Of a stretch of DNA of 64,000 bases, positions 62,701 through 64,000 are shown in pieces. The translations under genes and the position numbers were made by a program. Every line of letters begins with the position of its first letter. Position 1 is the stretch's first letter. Origin of the DNA: Drosophila persimilis (Eukaryota; Arthropoda; Insecta; Diptera; Drosophilidae); NCBI RefSeq assembly GCF_003286085.1, contig NW_020825346.1, positions 682,001 to 746,000 on the forward strand. Direction: 5' to 3'. The notes below the pieces were generated by a model that had not been told where the DNA came from, did not search any database, and saw only the letters and a program-made list of their open reading frames with translations.

Positions 62701-64000
62701 GACCAGACCTAATGGCTGTTGATCGGCTTAACACCCACGCGGTGGTGCCTCCGTGGGAGTGGAGGTCTTCTGGAGGCCTTTTTCTGCCCACAAAAAACAA
62801 CGATGTCTTGGCTTAATAATTCTTTGGCTACTCTACGATTTTGGGGGTACATGGATATGGGTAGAGCATTTTAAATTCCATTTAAAGCTTAATGGATAGA
62901 CAGAAATTTGTTGTTTTATATTTCCGTTGATTAAAGATTATAATATCTCAAGGATCCATACCATGGCCATAAGAATTCCAGCTCATTCCATGATGATAAG
63001 ATGACGATTTTCATCAAAAGTGGATTATTAGATGTTGGATCAGTCATTGAGAATATTATTGTGTAAGGGGGAATCAACCTTCGAAGAATACCAGTACCCA
63101 AGTCTTTTAAGGCATTCTCCGCATTCTCTGCAGAGTAAGGGCATTCCTGGTGTGGCTTGAGTGAAATTCCATTGGATTTGAAGCGTTCCTTGAGAGGATT
63201 ACTCTGTTCAATGAGAATGCTCCCGTCTCCCGTCTCCCGTCTCTCGCCTCTCTCCTCCGTCTTCGTGCACCTGTCTGTGGGGAAGGCAATTCCCCCAGTT
63301 TCCCCCCTTGTGGAGTGTGGAGTGTGCATGCGTGATAAATGGCTTTTATCTTTTTAAAGCACTTCACTGCACGGCTTTTTCAGCAGCGTCTGCCGCCAAA
63401 ATACAGGAATCAAAAAAGGTATGGTGCTCCGACTAAAGGATACCCGATTCTCGGAAGGCACGTAAAAGATGTTACTAGTGGCACAATTTATGGTGTAAGC
63501 GACTTTGGTTCTTCGTCAAGCAGACGCACAAGGGAAAAATGCAAAATACATGTCGTGTGCACGATTTTTGTTCTTTAAAAAACATCAACAGCACAATATA
63601 CCCTTGATATTATCAAGGAGTAATGACTGCGACAACAACAAAAATGAACTAAAAATTATCCAGTGCTAGTGGCACGCCCATTCCGCACGCAATGCTGCCC
63701 CTTTTGTGTAGCGCCACCGGCAGCATCTGGCGTCTGCGTGTCCCCCCCCTCCCCCCTCACCCCTCGCCTGGCTCGTACTTGTATATCCTTTTCGTTGTCG
63801 TCCTTTGTTGCCGCCGCGTTATGAGCAAGTTAATTATGGTGTCTGATATTTTGCCAACACTCTTTTCCCTGCTCCCCTTTTCCCACTTTTTGTGTGTTTT
63901 TGTGGCACTGGGGGCAAGCTTTTGTCGCATCAGGTGGCACTACCATCGGCATAGATATTGGGGGGTACGTTTTTTCATTAAGTTTTCAAGTTTTTTTCCT

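Larger units (their letters stand above)
41711..64000. other. Gene-poor right part of the window
   Basis: I can support no protein-coding gene in these 22 kb. Besides the listed repeats it contains CG-rich, leader-like blocks at about 46230-46420 and 47820-47970. It also has an undiagnosed block at 46660-46850 with TATACCCTGCTCTCTAGTAT and many CTCTCT words, AT-rich sequence (about 60660-61620), and scattered CA and GA runs. It is best read as the upstream region or long 5' introns of sprint. Confidence 0.5.

Overview
The window is insect chromosomal DNA, almost certainly from a Drosophila. Long introns split exons that end in consensus GT/AG splice sites. Gene density is very low. CA, GA/CT and CAG microsatellites are abundant. 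There is one DINE-1/INE-1-type (mini-me, SGM) non-autonomous Helitron-like element with the typical internal GGAC/GACA run. The SGM-like element and the long microsatellites suggest the obscura group, but this is inference. The main gene resembles sprint (spri), which is X-linked in D. melanogaster, so the window probably belongs to Muller element A. The many GA/CT tracts fit an X chromosome.

Layout, left to right. Positions 1-25189 are the 5' coding part of a minus-strand gene read here as sprint, the Drosophila RIN-family Rab5 exchange factor. Three exons (24440-25189, 20463-20892, 7410-7634) join in frame through good splice sites. They give 466 residues that end just inside the SH2 domain. 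The rest of SH2 and the VPS9 and RA domains should lie beyond the left edge. The introns are 3.5 kb, 12.8 kb and more than 7.4 kb. Nested in the 12.8-kb intron, on the opposite strand, is an intronless 312-residue gene (16348-17286) for an acidic protein with one C-terminal membrane segment. I do not recognise its family.

Positions 25190-37770 are non-coding and rich in tandem repeats: a 12-bp minisatellite, an 11-bp minisatellite, and a zone dense in the hexamer AGATAC/GTATCT. At about 37772-39662 on the plus strand lies a complete compact gene for a 379-residue MCRS1/Rcd5-like protein with an MCRS_N-type region and a C-terminal FHA domain. It has an Inr-like start, one 5'UTR intron, an intronless coding region and an AATAAA signal. 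It is followed by an AT-rich degenerate tandem repeat and the DINE-1-type element (40626-41710).

Positions 41711-64000 hold no gene I can support. They contain long poly-C/poly-G tracts, a cluster of ATCGAT/CGATA motifs, a 1.8-kb satellite-like array of 31/41-bp monomers, a 46-bp tandem repeat and a 32/38-bp minisatellite. A GC-rich block near 58.8-59.0 kb may be a distal 5' exon or promoter of sprint. If so, the MCRS1-like gene would also be nested inside a sprint intron. No tRNA, rRNA or CRISPR feature was found.
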